This document shows, in pieces, positions 45,331 to 54,450 of a stretch of 64,000 nucleotides of DNA (position 1 is the first letter of the stretch; every line of letters begins with the position of its first letter). A program made the position numbers and the translations under genes. This DNA comes from Rouxiella sp. WC2420 (GTDB taxonomy: Bacteria; Pseudomonadota; Gammaproteobacteria; Enterobacterales; Enterobacteriaceae). Location: positions 3,658,001 through 3,722,000 of the forward strand of contig NZ_CP165628.1 of NCBI RefSeq assembly GCF_041200025.1. The letters are read 5' to 3'. A model generated the notes under the pieces. That model ran no database searches. It had not been told where the DNA came from and saw only the letters and a list, made by a program, of their open reading frames with translations.

Positions 45331-45837
45331 ATGCGAACTCATCACCGTCATTACCCTCATTTAAGTCAGCATCCCCTTTCGGCAAGCGCTGCGCCGATGA
45401 GCCAGAATTCCAAGGCTAACAGTGGCTTACTCAGTGAGTTCGTCTATAGTGAAGATCAACCCGCGCTAGTTCAGTTGCTTTTACCTCTTTTACACCACCT
45501 CGGTGAGCAGTCTCGGTGGCTACTGTGGCTGACACCAACGCAAAAGCTTAGCCGTCGCTGGCTTGCTCAATCAGGTCTGCCGGTCAGTAAAATAGTGCAG
45601 GTAAGCCAATTACAGGGGATCGCATCCGTCGATGCCATGGAGCGCGCTTTATTGACCGGGAACTACAGCGTCGTGCTGGGATGGTTGCCAGAATTAAGTG
45701 ACTCAGATCGCAAAAGATTGCAGATCGCGGCAGAGGTCGGAGGATCGTATGGTTTCATCATGAAGCCTCAAAACGACCCCTTTTCTGTCGCCGGACAACC
45801 CTCAGCAGTAAAAATTCACTCTTCCGTATACCATTAA
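45331..45837 (+). CDS. sulA: SOS cell division inhibitor SulA
   Basis: 168 residues (169 in E. coli). Binds FtsZ and blocks division until Lon degrades it. Conserved core QSRWLLWLTPTQKLSRRWL and LGWLPELSDSDRKRLQIAAE, and the C-terminal VKIHSSVYH, whose last residues (ending YH) are the Lon recognition signal in E. coli. Controlled by the LexA box directly upstream. Confidence 0.96.
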   Translation: MRTHHRHYPHLSQHPLSASAAPMSQNSKANSGLLSEFVYSEDQPALVQLLLPLLHHLGEQSRWLLWLTPTQKLSRRWLAQSGLPVSKIVQVSQLQGIASVDAMERALLTGNYSVVLGWLPELSDSDRKRLQIAAEVGGSYGFIMKPQNDPFSVAGQPSAVKIHSSVYH

Positions 45838-45871
45838 TTCAAATTAGGAGTAATCCTACGAAAAATGAGAC

Positions 45872-45905
45872 CTTTTCAGTTTTTTGTGCTGAAAAGGCCT
45901 TTTAG
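45872..45905 (+). terminator. Terminator after sulA
   Basis: CCTTTTCAG and CTGAAAAGG pair around TTTTTTGTG, followed by CCTTTTAG. Confidence 0.75.
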
Positions 45906-46002
45906 CCCAGTAAATTCGGGTGTTTTTGAGCTTTTAAAACCCATAGTTTCGTCAACATTTTGTCTATGATGTTAAGAAATGTGTACATTTTCCTCTTTTT
46001 TT

Positions 46003-46194
46003 CCTGAGCGTTATCACATCAAGCTTGTAACTTTCCCGCCACGTTGTAGACTTTAGTTCGCCAAGGTTGCTCTTATAATGCTTACGATAAAGTAGCAAGT
46101 ACCTAAGTGAAGCAATAACTTGGACGAAGGAATTTAACCAAGGGCTTAAAGCTTAAAGCTCAATTGCCTATTTGGATGATAACGAGGCGTAAAA
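46003..46194 (+). promoter_or_regulatory. ompA promoter and long leader
   Basis: A CRP-like half match CCTGA-N6-TCACA at 46003-46018, a perfect -10 TATAAT at 46074-46079 and a leader of about 110 bases. A long leader is typical of ompA, where it stabilises the mRNA and is the target of MicA; the latter was not checked. The -35 is not clear. Confidence 0.6.
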
Positions 46195-47268
46195 ATGAAA
46201 AAGACAGCTATCGCATTAGCAGTGGCACTGGCAGGTTTCGCGACCGTAGCGCAAGCCGCACCGCAAGATAACACCTGGTACACCGGTGGTAAACTGGGCT
46301 GGTCCCAGTATCACGACCATGGTATGTCAAACGCATACAAAGGCGTAGGCAATGGCCCAACTCGTGACAGCCAACTGGGTGCTGGTGCGTTTGTAGGTTA
46401 CCAAGTGAACCCATACGTGGGCTTCGAACTGGGATATGACTGGCTTGGTCGTATGGCTTACAAGGGCAGCGTAAACAACGGCGCATTCAAAACTCAAGGT
46501 ATTCAGTTGACCACCAAACTGAGCTACCCACTGACTGACGATCTGGATGTCTACACTCGTCTGGGTGCAATGGTTTGGCGTGCAGATTCTAAAGGCAACT
46601 TTGGCAACGGCACTCGCATCAGCGATAACGACACTGGTGTTTCTCCAGTGGCTGCAGCTGGTTTCGAATATGCAATCACCAAACAATGGGCTACCCGCCT
46701 GGAATACCAGTGGGTTAACAACATTGGTGATGCTGCTACTGTTGGCGCGCGTCCAGACAACGCTAACCTGTCTGTTGGTGTTTCTTACCGTTTCGGTCAG
46801 GAAGATGCAGCAGCTCCAGTTGTTGCTCCGGCACCAGCACCAGCTCCAGTTGTACAGACTCACAAGTTCACTCTGAAATCTGACGTTCTGTTCACCTTCG
46901 GCAAATCAACTCTGAAACCAGAAGGCCGTCAGGCTCTGGATCAGCTGTACACCCAATTGAGCTCACTGGATCCGAAAGACGGTTCAGTAGTAGTTCTGGG
47001 TTACACTGACCCAGTCGGTTCAGAAGCATCTAACCAGAAACTGTCTGAGCAACGTGCTCAATCAGTAGTGGATTACCTGGTATCTAAAGGTATCCCTTCT
47101 AACAAGATCTCTGCACGTGGTGAAGGCGAACGTAACCAGATCACTGGTAACCTCGGTTACAAATCTGGTCGTGCAACTAAAGCTCAGATCGCTGGCTTTG
47201 CACCAAACCGTCGCGTAGAAATTGAAGTTAAAGGCATCAAAGACGTTGTTACTCAGCCACAGGCTTAA
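46195..47268 (+). CDS. ompA: Outer membrane protein A
   Basis: 357 residues. Signal peptide of 21 residues (ending AQA before APQDNTWY), eight-stranded beta-barrel to about residue 200, Ala-Pro hinge ([10 protein letters not shown]) and an OmpA-like peptidoglycan-binding domain ([23 protein letters not shown], with the D and R that grip diaminopimelate). Structural link between outer membrane and cell wall and a porin. Followed by a strong terminator. Confidence 0.98.
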   Translation: MKKTAIALAVALAGFATVAQAAPQDNTWYTGGKLGWSQYHDHGMSNAYKGVGNGPTRDSQLGAGAFVGYQVNPYVGFELGYDWLGRMAYKGSVNNGAFKTQGIQLTTKLSYPLTDDLDVYTRLGAMVWRADSKGNFGNGTRISDNDTGVSPVAAAGFEYAITKQWATRLEYQWVNNIGDAATVGARPDNANLSVGVSYRFGQEDAAAPVVAPAPAPAPVVQTHKFTLKSDVLFTFGKSTLKPEGRQALDQLYTQLSSLDPKDGSVVVLGYTDPVGSEASNQKLSEQRAQSVVDYLVSKGIPSNKISARGEGERNQITGNLGYKSGRATKAQIAGFAPNRRVEIEVKGIKDVVTQPQA

Positions 47269-47300
47269 GTAATAGCGCTATCTTTTGATAGCTCTGAATT

Positions 47301-47330
47301 AAAAAACCCCGCATTGCGGGGTTTTTTTTA
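47301..47330 (+). terminator. Terminator after ompA
   Basis: CCCCGC-ATT-GCGGGG with A-run before and eight T after. Confidence 0.95.
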
Positions 47331-47375
47331 TGCCTTAGCTTTAGCTGAATCAGGCACGTGGCCCGAATGCCCTGT

Positions 47376-47840
47376 TTAACCTTGGCTTTCTTTATTATCG
47401 AGGATCTGTAAAAGATCATGCTTGAGAGATGACATTTGTGTCGCGTACTTCTCTTTACGTTCCGCATCTTCCAACAGCTGAATGATAGTATCAGAAAGCG
47501 TTGATCCTCGACGCTGTGCCAACGCGGCAAGTCGCTGCCAAACCAGAAACTCTAAATCGATAGATTTTTTACGAGTGTGCTGATGCTCTGAATTGAAATG
47601 GCGCTTACGGCGCGCACGGATAGTCTGCTTTAGGCGATTCTCTAAAGCCTTACTCATGTGATTGTTGATCCAATCAAGCACTTTTACCGGTTCATTTTCG
47701 AGTCGAAGGAGTTGATCCACGGCTTCCTGCGCCGCACTGTTCTCGATATGTCGGGTGATCCTTTCACCTTCGCGGTGTTTTTTGACCAGATACTTCCATT
47801 TCCAACCGCTCTCAAGATTTTCCAGTTGCTGATATTTCAT
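47376..47840 (-). CDS. matP: Macrodomain Ter protein MatP
   Basis: 154 residues (150 in E. coli). N-terminal helical region, central ribbon-helix-helix ([28 protein letters not shown]) and C-terminal coiled coil. Binds matS sites, organises the terminus and links it to the divisome via ZapB. Divergent from lonH, as in E. coli. Confidence 0.96.
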   Translation of the reverse strand: MKYQQLENLESGWKWKYLVKKHREGERITRHIENSAAQEAVDQLLRLENEPVKVLDWINNHMSKALENRLKQTIRARRKRHFNSEHQHTRKKSIDLEFLVWQRLAALAQRRGSTLSDTIIQLLEDAERKEKYATQMSSLKHDLLQILDNKESQG

Positions 47841-48061
47841 CGCAAGCTCTTCTGTGACCCCGTAACGTTGATAAGCATAGCAGCTTTATGTCACTTTTTA
47901 CTCTAAATATGTCACGACATCCAGAGGAACCAAGTGGTTATTTTTCAGCCATAAGCGACAGAATGTCACATCTGCATGACCTTTGCGTGACTCTCGTGGT
48001 ATGCAGCAGAACTTATTCTTGTATAATCGCCCTTTCCCTTTTGAAGACTACAGCTAACACA

Positions 48062-49825
48062 TTGACCAATAACCGACTTGATTGGCAGCTCTTACTGCCG
48101 GATTCTACGCCATACCAGACAATTTTTGCTACAGCCGATCAGCTGGAGCCGGTTGATTTCTCCGTGATCCAGCCACGTCTGGAAAATGGGCTTTCGCTGT
48201 TTTGTCATCCCAATTCGCGCACGCGTTTTATGACCGTTAAAGGTCAGGAAAGCCGAGACTACCTCTCACGTCTTGCCGACGCTGTAACCGAGATATTGCC
48301 AGAAGCCGATGAACTCGCAGGCAGCGAATACCAGATTGACGGACGCAAGATCCAGGTTAAGCCTGCACAGGATGCCAATGCACCTTTCGTCGGAACATCA
48401 GGCTGTCTTTATCAGGAATGGATTGAGCCAGAGCAGCTGTTCGGCTGTGTCCGCGTTTACAAGGACCAAGTTGAACTGCAACCCGGTTTAATTCATCAGG
48501 TTAATGGCGGTGTGCTGATCTTGTCGATTCGCTCGCTGCTGGCGCAACCGCTACTGTGGCTTCGCCTCAAGCAAATGATTACTCAGGAGAGCTATTACTG
48601 GGTTTCTCCCGATGAGTCTCGGCCTTTACCTGTCAGCATTCCCCCTATGCCGCTCGACGTCAAACTGATCCTGGTTGGCGATCGCGTTTCCCTTGGGGAA
48701 CTTAATGACATGGAGCCAGAGCTGCTGGAATCCGCGTTTTATGGCGAATTTGAAGCCGACCTGCCACTGTCCGACACTGACGACATGGAAAAATGGTGCG
48801 CTTACGTCAATACGCTGGCAGATGAACTGGAAATACCTCGTCTTTCCGTAGACGCATGGCCTGAATTACTGAAGGCCGCCGTGCGATTTAGCAGCGATCA
48901 GGGCTGTTTGCCACTTTGTCCGTCATGGCTGTCTGCCCAACTGCTGGAAGCCGAGCTGTACAATGATGAACCTCAGCTGACAGCCAAAGCATTTGATGCC
49001 GCCATTTCTACCCGTGCGTGGCGTGAAAGCTACCTGCAAGAGCGTATGCAGGACGAAATCGAACTCGGACAGATCTTTATTGAGACCGACGGCGAAGTTA
49101 TTGGCCAGATCAACGGCCTGTCAGTGCTTGAATATCCGGGTCATCCGCGCGCATTCGGCGAACCTTCGCGGATAAGCTGCGTGGTGCATACTGGTGACGG
49201 CGAATTCACTGACGTTGAGCGCAAAGCTGAACTGGGCGGCAATCTTCATGCTAAAGGCATGATGATTATGCAAGCCTTCCTGATTGCCGAACTCGAACTC
49301 GATCAGCCCCTGCCCTTCTCGGCATCGATCGTTTTTGAACAATCTTATGGTGAGGTTGACGGTGACAGCGCCTCGCTGGCAGAACTTTGTGCCTTGGTCA
49401 GCGCATTGGCGATGCAGCCAATTAATCAGCAAATTGCCGTTACTGGCTCAGTCGATCAGTTCGGTAACGTGCAGCCTATCGGCGGTGCCAACGAGAAAAT
49501 CGAAGGGTTCTTCGAGGTCTGTCAGCGCCGTGGTTTGACCGGTAGGCAAGGGGTGATTATTCCTCTCGCCAACGTGCGTAATCTTTGTTTACATCAACAG
49601 GTTATCGATGCCGTGCGTGAAGGAACATTCCATCTTTGGGCGGTAGAAAATGCTGCAGATGCTCTCCCTATCTTGACTGGCTTACCTTATACTGTTTCGG
49701 AAGAAGAACAGGAAACCCCTAATCTATTGGGGCTAATTCAGGAAAGGATTGCGCTGGTTTCTGCATCAGAACGTCCGCGGTTCATATGGCCTCTTCGCTG
49801 GTTAAACTGGTTCAGTCGCAGCTGA
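48062..49825 (+). CDS. ycbZ: Lon-like protease LonH (YcbZ)
   Basis: 587 residues from a TTG (MTNNRLDWQLLLPDS), which matches the E. coli length of 586 and N-terminus; an ATG 58 codons earlier gives an unsupported extension and the local ribosome site is weak. Degenerate AAA-like N-terminal part and a C-terminal Lon protease domain with the catalytic dyad: serine in VDGDSASLAE, lysine in GGANEKIEGFF. Physiological substrates unknown. Confidence 0.93.
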   Translation: MTNNRLDWQLLLPDSTPYQTIFATADQLEPVDFSVIQPRLENGLSLFCHPNSRTRFMTVKGQESRDYLSRLADAVTEILPEADELAGSEYQIDGRKIQVKPAQDANAPFVGTSGCLYQEWIEPEQLFGCVRVYKDQVELQPGLIHQVNGGVLILSIRSLLAQPLLWLRLKQMITQESYYWVSPDESRPLPVSIPPMPLDVKLILVGDRVSLGELNDMEPELLESAFYGEFEADLPLSDTDDMEKWCAYVNTLADELEIPRLSVDAWPELLKAAVRFSSDQGCLPLCPSWLSAQLLEAELYNDEPQLTAKAFDAAISTRAWRESYLQERMQDEIELGQIFIETDGEVIGQINGLSVLEYPGHPRAFGEPSRISCVVHTGDGEFTDVERKAELGGNLHAKGMMIMQAFLIAELELDQPLPFSASIVFEQSYGEVDGDSASLAELCALVSALAMQPINQQIAVTGSVDQFGNVQPIGGANEKIEGFFEVCQRRGLTGRQGVIIPLANVRNLCLHQQVIDAVREGTFHLWAVENAADALPILTGLPYTVSEEEQETPNLLGLIQERIALVSASERPRFIWPLRWLNWFSRS

Positions 49826-49855
49826 TCGGACTTGTTCAGCTTACAGGTGTTAGCT
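49821..49855 (+). promoter_or_regulatory. FadR and FabR sites of fabA
   Basis: GCTGATCGGACTTGTTC (from 49821) matches the FadR activator site of E. coli fabA, and AGCTTACAGGTGTTAGCT (49838-49855) the FabR palindrome that follows it. The same adjacent order is known in E. coli, so control by fatty acid status is probably conserved. Confidence 0.75.
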
Positions 49856-49893
49856 AACATGCGTGCTTCAATAAAATAAGGCTTAAAGAAGAC

Positions 49894-50412
49894 ATGGTAG
49901 AAAAACGCGATTCCTATACGAAAGTAGACTTGGAGGCCTCTGGCCGTAGCGAACTTTTCGGAGCAGGTGGACCACCATTGCCGTCAGGCAATATGCTGAT
50001 GATGGATCGTATCGTCAAAATGGCCGTTGATGGTGGTAACTACGACAAAGGCTACGTTGAAGCCGAGTTAGATATCAATCCAGATCTTTGGTTCTTCAGT
50101 TGCCATTTTATTGGTGACCCTGTAATGCCAGGTTGCCTGGGCCTCGACGCTATGTGGCAGCTGGTAGGTTTCTACCTCGGCTGGCTGGGCGGCGAAGGCA
50201 AAGGCCGCGCACTGGGCGTAGGTGAAGTTAAATTCACTGGTCAGGTTCTGCCAACGGCAAAATTAGTGACTTACCGTCTGCACTTCAAACGCGTGATTAA
50301 TCGTAAACTGATCATGGGTGTGGCAGATGGCGAAGTACTGGTTGATGGCGAGGTTATCTACACCGCTACCGATCTTAAAGTTGGGTTGTTTAAAGACACC
50401 GCTGCTTTCTAA
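49894..50412 (+). CDS. fabA: 3-hydroxydecanoyl-ACP dehydratase/isomerase
   Basis: 172 residues, E. coli length. Catalytic H71 in [12 protein letters not shown] and D85 in LGLDAMWQL. Dehydrates 3-hydroxydecanoyl-ACP and isomerises the double bond, the branch point to unsaturated fatty acids. Followed by its own terminator. Confidence 0.98.
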   Translation: MVEKRDSYTKVDLEASGRSELFGAGGPPLPSGNMLMMDRIVKMAVDGGNYDKGYVEAELDINPDLWFFSCHFIGDPVMPGCLGLDAMWQLVGFYLGWLGGEGKGRALGVGEVKFTGQVLPTAKLVTYRLHFKRVINRKLIMGVADGEVLVDGEVIYTATDLKVGLFKDTAAF

Positions 50413-50427
50413 TACTTTTCGTCTCGA

Positions 50428-50464
50428 TAAAAAGGCAGGCTCCTCACGGTTCCTGCCTTTTTTA
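50428..50464 (+). terminator. Terminator after fabA
   Basis: AAAGGCAGG and CCTGCCTTT around a 12-base loop, then T-run. Confidence 0.9.
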
Positions 50465-50774
50465 TTGCGCGCAACTGTCCTCTAAGCGTTTATCTCTGGC
50501 AATCCAACAGTGTTGCCACCTAACTGTGTTATAGTGACGCAGAAGCGTTGCTGTTTGTCTTGCACAATTCATTCCTTCCATCCTCATCAAGTCCGTCAAT
50601 TCTTTACTTTTTTAGTGACATTTGCTGCCACCAGTCTTAATCGATTAAGACGGGGGGTTTTCATTTTATTTTTATCCTTATTTTGTTTGCCTGAGTCAGC
50701 TCACCGGCAGAGTTTGCGCTGCGTTGATTAAATATAAATGTAGACAAAAGAATGGCTCACCCAGGATTTTAATC
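50465..50774. other. Gap between fabA terminator and the GT14-like gene
   Basis: About 310 AT-rich bases with no supported small gene. Contains a perfect 18-base palindrome at 50634 and would hold the promoter of the glycosyltransferase gene. Confidence 0.5.
50634..50651. repeat. Perfect 18-base palindrome
   Basis: GTCTTAATCGATTAAGAC, followed at once by GGGGGGTTTTC, about 125 bases before the glycosyltransferase start. Could be a dyad operator or hairpin. Confidence 0.85.
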
Positions 50775-51689
50775 ATGATTGCCTATCTTTTGTTGGTTCA
50801 CCGTTTTCCGAATCAGTTCAAACGCCTTTTCAAAGCTATCTATCACCTTGAAAATCATTATGTTATCCACATAGATAAACGCTCAGGTCCGGTATTACAG
50901 GAAGAAATTAAAGAATTCCTTAGCCACTTTCCCAATACGACTCTGCTGAAAAGTGAAAATGCAGTTTGGGGAGGTTACAGCCTGGTGGACGCAGAACTGC
51001 GCGGCATTAATAAGCTGCTGAAAATGAGTAATAAATGGAAGTTCTTTATCAATCTTAGCGGTCAGGATTTTCCGCTTAAATCGCAGGAATATATTCGCGA
51101 ATACCTGTCAGCGCATCAGGGTAAAGAATTTCTGAAAGTGTTAGATCAGAAAAAAGTCAGGCCAGATACTCTGCACCGTATTCACAACTATGTTTATGAA
51201 AATGATAATGAAGTGGTTTGTGATCCGATTATTGAGCGCAAATTTATTCCCAACATCACGCCCTATATCGGTAATCAGTGGGTGATCCTCAGCCGTGAAT
51301 TTTGCGAATTTGTTACCCATAGTCCCGAAATTAAAAAGTTTAAAGACTTTTATCGTAATACGCTGATCGCCGATGAAGGTTTTTTCCAGACGGTGATGAT
51401 GAATACCAGCTTCAAGCCACAGTTGGTGAATGATGATATGCGAGCAATTGATTGGGTACCGATGGGAACAGTCAAACTGCGTCCGCGTGATTTTACTGCG
51501 AACGATGCCAATTTTCTGCTGACGAATCCGAACCTGTTTGCCCGAAAATTTGACAGTGAGGTCGATGGGGAAATTTTAGATATTCTGGAAGACAGTCTGC
51601 GGGAAAAAAGCTTATTGATAGATAACCCATCAGATGCCTCAAAGACAGCCAGAGCAATCAAAGAACAGGTTATGCAGGAAGAAATCTGA
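50775..51689 (+). CDS. GT14-like (Branch family) glycosyltransferase
   Basis: 304 residues from MIAYLLLVHRFPNQF with AGGA eight bases upstream; an ATG 17 codons earlier is less likely. Features of core-2/I-branching enzymes: YVIHIDKRSGP, the diagnostic NLSGQDFPLKS (S-G-x-D-x-P-L) and IADEGFFQTVMMNT. In bacteria such enzymes add GlcNAc or xylose in capsule, LPS or exopolysaccharide. No membrane segment is obvious. Sequence is clearly richer in A and T than its neighbours and it stands alone between fabA and rmf, where E. coli has no gene, so transfer is likely. Confidence 0.8.
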   Translation: MIAYLLLVHRFPNQFKRLFKAIYHLENHYVIHIDKRSGPVLQEEIKEFLSHFPNTTLLKSENAVWGGYSLVDAELRGINKLLKMSNKWKFFINLSGQDFPLKSQEYIREYLSAHQGKEFLKVLDQKKVRPDTLHRIHNYVYENDNEVVCDPIIERKFIPNITPYIGNQWVILSREFCEFVTHSPEIKKFKDFYRNTLIADEGFFQTVMMNTSFKPQLVNDDMRAIDWVPMGTVKLRPRDFTANDANFLLTNPNLFARKFDSEVDGEILDILEDSLREKSLLIDNPSDASKTARAIKEQVMQEEI

Positions 51690-51728
51690 TTCGGAAAACT
51701 AAAGAGAAGAGGTAAAACTCAGGCTCAA

Positions 51729-51758
51729 ACAAAAAACCTCCGCCGCGGGCGGAGGTTA
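51729..51758 (-). terminator. Terminator of rmf
   Basis: On the minus strand AACCTCCGCC-CGC-GGCGGAGGTT is followed by six T, 22 bases after the rmf stop. Confidence 0.9.
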
Positions 51759-51780
51759 TCCCTTTACTGTCAGGCGCAAG

Positions 51781-51948
51781 TTATGCGTTAACTGCCCTAA
51801 CCTCCATGGCCTCTCGCCAACCTCCAAGCCAGTGTGACCTTTGGTCTAATGATTGGTAAGGACAAATTTCTTTCGAACGTCCTCCAATGCCGGCTTGGTA
51901 TCCACGTGATTGTGCTCGTTCCAGGCGGTCGCGTTTTTGTCTCTTCAT
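51781..51948 (-). CDS. rmf: Ribosome modulation factor
   Basis: 55 residues, exactly the E. coli length: MKRQKRDRLERAQSRGYQAG, then GRSKEICPYQSLDQRSHWLGGWREAME. Binds the 30S subunit and, with HPF, forms hibernating 100S ribosomes in stationary phase. GAGG lies close upstream of the ATG. It is oriented like pqiABC, upstream of the GT14-like gene insertion on the opposite strand. Too short to be noticed by length-based gene calling. Confidence 0.96.
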   Translation of the reverse strand: MKRQKRDRLERAQSRGYQAGIGGRSKEICPYQSLDQRSHWLGGWREAMEVRAVNA

Positions 51949-52144
51949 GCCTCGTGTCCCTCGTTATTCAGGTCAAGTGGAAAGAAAACAGTGGTGCGCA
52001 TCTGCGTCCACATCTAACAAATAGCCTCGATCGTCGTGCAGGTCAATGCGCAAAATTCACGCCATTGTCACAATATTGGGCTATCTTTATAGATTGCGCG
52101 CTAGCTAATCGTGCAAGCCAGAGCCTCATCCACCTGATCACCAT

Positions 52145-52187
52145 AAAAAAATCCCGACCTCTCCAAGCGGAGAAATCGGGATTTTTT
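52145..52187. terminator. Terminator of pqiABC
   Basis: AATCCCGA...CTCTCC and GGAGA...TCGGGATT with A-run on one side and T-run on the other, between pqiC and the rmf promoter; bidirectional by shape. Confidence 0.9.
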
Positions 52188-52207
52188 ATCGAACCAATAA
52201 AAATAAT

Positions 52208-52789
52208 TTATCTTATTTGTGCAGCAATGCTGTTGGCTTCTTGCTGCCATCCGCTAGCCAAAGTTCTGACCAGTGCATCGTAGCCATCCTTTTGCTGCTT
52301 CAATTCGATATTAAAGTTGTGCTGAGTGACCTGGCCATCGCGCGTGAGCGTCCACGTACCGCTTATCAGCGCCCTGCCATCATAACGGCCGTGGAAGCCC
52401 GTCACGTTGACCGCAAGCTGCTCCTGCTTGCCGTCACTGGCCTGCTGACCCGAAATAACCCAGCCTGGCAGACTGCGCCCCAGATAGGTTTGCAAAGTCT
52501 GTTGCAACTGCTGGTCCAGCGGACTGGCCCACAGATTATTGGCCGCCATCACGTATTGCACATCATTGGTCTGGTAAACCAGTCCCGAAGTGCCGAGGAA
52601 ATCAGCCACGCTAACCTGCGAAATCCACAGTTTTGGCTGTTCAACGGTCGGTGTTAATCCGCCGCCCGTGCTCACCACCGCTGTCGGAGCTGAACTATTG
52701 ACAGTCGGTAACTGGTAATAGGTTTTCTTGCCATCGCTGCTACAGGCAGCCAGAAACAACGCTAAGACGACAGGTATCCATTTCATCAT
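52208..52789 (-). CDS. pqiC: Outer membrane lipoprotein PqiC
   Basis: 193 residues. Signal peptide with lipobox LAAC at residues 13-16, then the ABC-type transport auxiliary domain (DUF330; YQLPTVNSSAP, LWISQVSVADFLGTSGLVYQ). Anchors the PqiB tunnel to the outer membrane. Start shares one base with the pqiB stop. Confidence 0.95.
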   Translation of the reverse strand: MMKWIPVVLALFLAACSSDGKKTYYQLPTVNSSAPTAVVSTGGGLTPTVEQPKLWISQVSVADFLGTSGLVYQTNDVQYVMAANNLWASPLDQQLQQTLQTYLGRSLPGWVISGQQASDGKQEQLAVNVTGFHGRYDGRALISGTWTLTRDGQVTQHNFNIELKQQKDGYDALVRTLASGWQQEANSIAAQIR

Positions 52790-54450
52790 TATTTGGCCTT
52801 CTTCGGCTGAGGATCATCTTGCCCTGGGGCGGCGAATACCAACGCATTACTCTTATGATTCAGAGTCTTAAGCACCGGTTGCAGTTCACGCAAAGTTTCA
52901 TCCAGGCGCTGCATATCTCCAACCATCTTGATATAGGCCGGTGAACCAGGCTGGAAGCCTTGCATGCTGCGATTGAGCTGCAACAGCGTTTTCTGCATAT
53001 CCTGTGGCAGATTTTTCATCTCTTTGCTCGCCACAATAGCGTTGAGCGAATCGATGGTTTTCTGCGTCGACTGAAGCGTTTTCTGACTTTGCGCCAGCGT
53101 CTTCGTCGCTTCGGTAATCATAGGATTCAATGGCAAGCCGTTGATTTTATCCAATGTTGCCATCAGTTTTTGTTGAATCTGCGCCAATCCGCCGCTAACC
53201 GTTGGCAACAGTGCCTGGCCATCAAGGGCATACGGACCTTTCCACGGTTTAGCATTCGGATAGAAGTCCAAATCAACATACAGCGAACCGGTCAACAGGT
53301 TGGCCGATTTCAGCGAAGCGCGTAAGCCGTGCTTCAGCGCGTCCTGCAAACGTTCATCCATATTAAAATCTTTACCCAACAGCTTGTTGAAGCGTTCAGG
53401 CTCGATACGGATTAACACCGGGATACGATAATCGCTGTCGATTTGATTCTGCATGCCGAATTTCTGATACGGAACTTGTCCGACAGTACCCAATCGAATG
53501 CCGCGGAACTCAACAGGCGCACCAGGTTGCAGGCCACGCACGGAATCGCTGAAGAACAGCACATAATCGGTGTGATTGGTATACAGAGAATCCTGAATGC
53601 TGCGCTGATCGTTAAACAATGCATAGGTTGCACTGCTATCAACTTTAGCGCCGCGCTCCCAGCCGTCTGGCACGTCGAAGCTGACACCGCCGGTAAACAG
53701 CGTGGTCAACGAGCCCATCTCGACACGAATACCTGACGATGACATATCAAAGTTAACGCCGCTGTCTTTCCAGAATCGGACATTGGTCGTCACCAGACTG
53801 TCGTAAGGCGCACGAATGAAAATTTGGTAACGAAGCTGACGCGAAGCGGGATCAAAGTGGCTGGTTTCCACTGTACCCACCTGGAAACCTCGGAACAGCA
53901 CGGGATCGCCCGGATTGAGCTGACCGGCACGATCGCTGGTCAACACTACGCGAATACCCTGCGCATCCGGGGAGGCCAGCGGCGGAGAATCGAGTAATTT
54001 ATACTGTTCTTTCTCATCGCCCTTTGAGCCGGGTTGCAGCTGGATATAAGCGCCCGACAGCAGCGTGCCAAGACCCGAGATCCCTTCGCGGCCTATTTGC
54101 GGCTTGACCACCCAGAACACAGAATCGTTCTTGAGCATTTTTTCCATGCCAGAATCAAGACGCGCCTTGAGGATGACATGCTGCAAGTCATCACTTAAGG
54201 TCACGCTTTCAACCTGCCCGACGTTCACATTACGGGTTTTGATTGCCGTTTTACCCGCGTCAATGCCGTCGGCGGAGGTGGTAATAAGCGTCACTTCCGG
54301 GCCCTGATGACTGAAGTGATAGAACAGGATCCACGCGCCTATCAGCGCGGTGAGTACCGGAATGATCCACACGGGCGACCAGCGTTTGATCTTGCCGACC
54401 TCAGCGATCCCGGCGTTGTTTTCCTCGTGAGTAGGCTTATTTTCCGCCAT
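52789..54450 (-). CDS. pqiB: PqiB, MCE-domain tunnel protein
   Basis: 553 residues from MAENKPTHEENN, which has AAGGAG eight bases upstream; an ATG seven codons earlier is inferior. One N-terminal membrane helix (about 28-50) followed by three MCE domains (GPEVTLITTSADGIDAGKT; GPDPVLFRG-type loop GDPVLFRGFQVGTVE; GAPVEFRGIRLGTVG) and a long C-terminal helix that forms a periplasm-spanning needle. Thought to carry lipids between membranes. Overlaps pqiA by 14 bases. Confidence 0.96.
   Translation of the reverse strand: MAENKPTHEENNAGIAEVGKIKRWSPVWIIPVLTALIGAWILFYHFSHQGPEVTLITTSADGIDAGKTAIKTRNVNVGQVESVTLSDDLQHVILKARLDSGMEKMLKNDSVFWVVKPQIGREGISGLGTLLSGAYIQLQPGSKGDEKEQYKLLDSPPLASPDAQGIRVVLTSDRAGQLNPGDPVLFRGFQVGTVETSHFDPASRQLRYQIFIRAPYDSLVTTNVRFWKDSGVNFDMSSSGIRVEMGSLTTLFTGGVSFDVPDGWERGAKVDSSATYALFNDQRSIQDSLYTNHTDYVLFFSDSVRGLQPGAPVEFRGIRLGTVGQVPYQKFGMQNQIDSDYRIPVLIRIEPERFNKLLGKDFNMDERLQDALKHGLRASLKSANLLTGSLYVDLDFYPNAKPWKGPYALDGQALLPTVSGGLAQIQQKLMATLDKINGLPLNPMITEATKTLAQSQKTLQSTQKTIDSLNAIVASKEMKNLPQDMQKTLLQLNRSMQGFQPGSPAYIKMVGDMQRLDETLRELQPVLKTLNHKSNALVFAAPGQDDPQPKKAK

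Noticed and set aside
47853-47865. matS-like GTGACCCCGTAAC in front of matP
   Set aside because: It breaks the consensus at two positions, and the region is outside the Ter domain in relatives; one weak match is not enough to call an autoregulatory site.
50510-50731. 73-codon frame after fabA
   Set aside because: No ribosome site, no family resemblance, and it crosses the perfect palindrome; likely chance.
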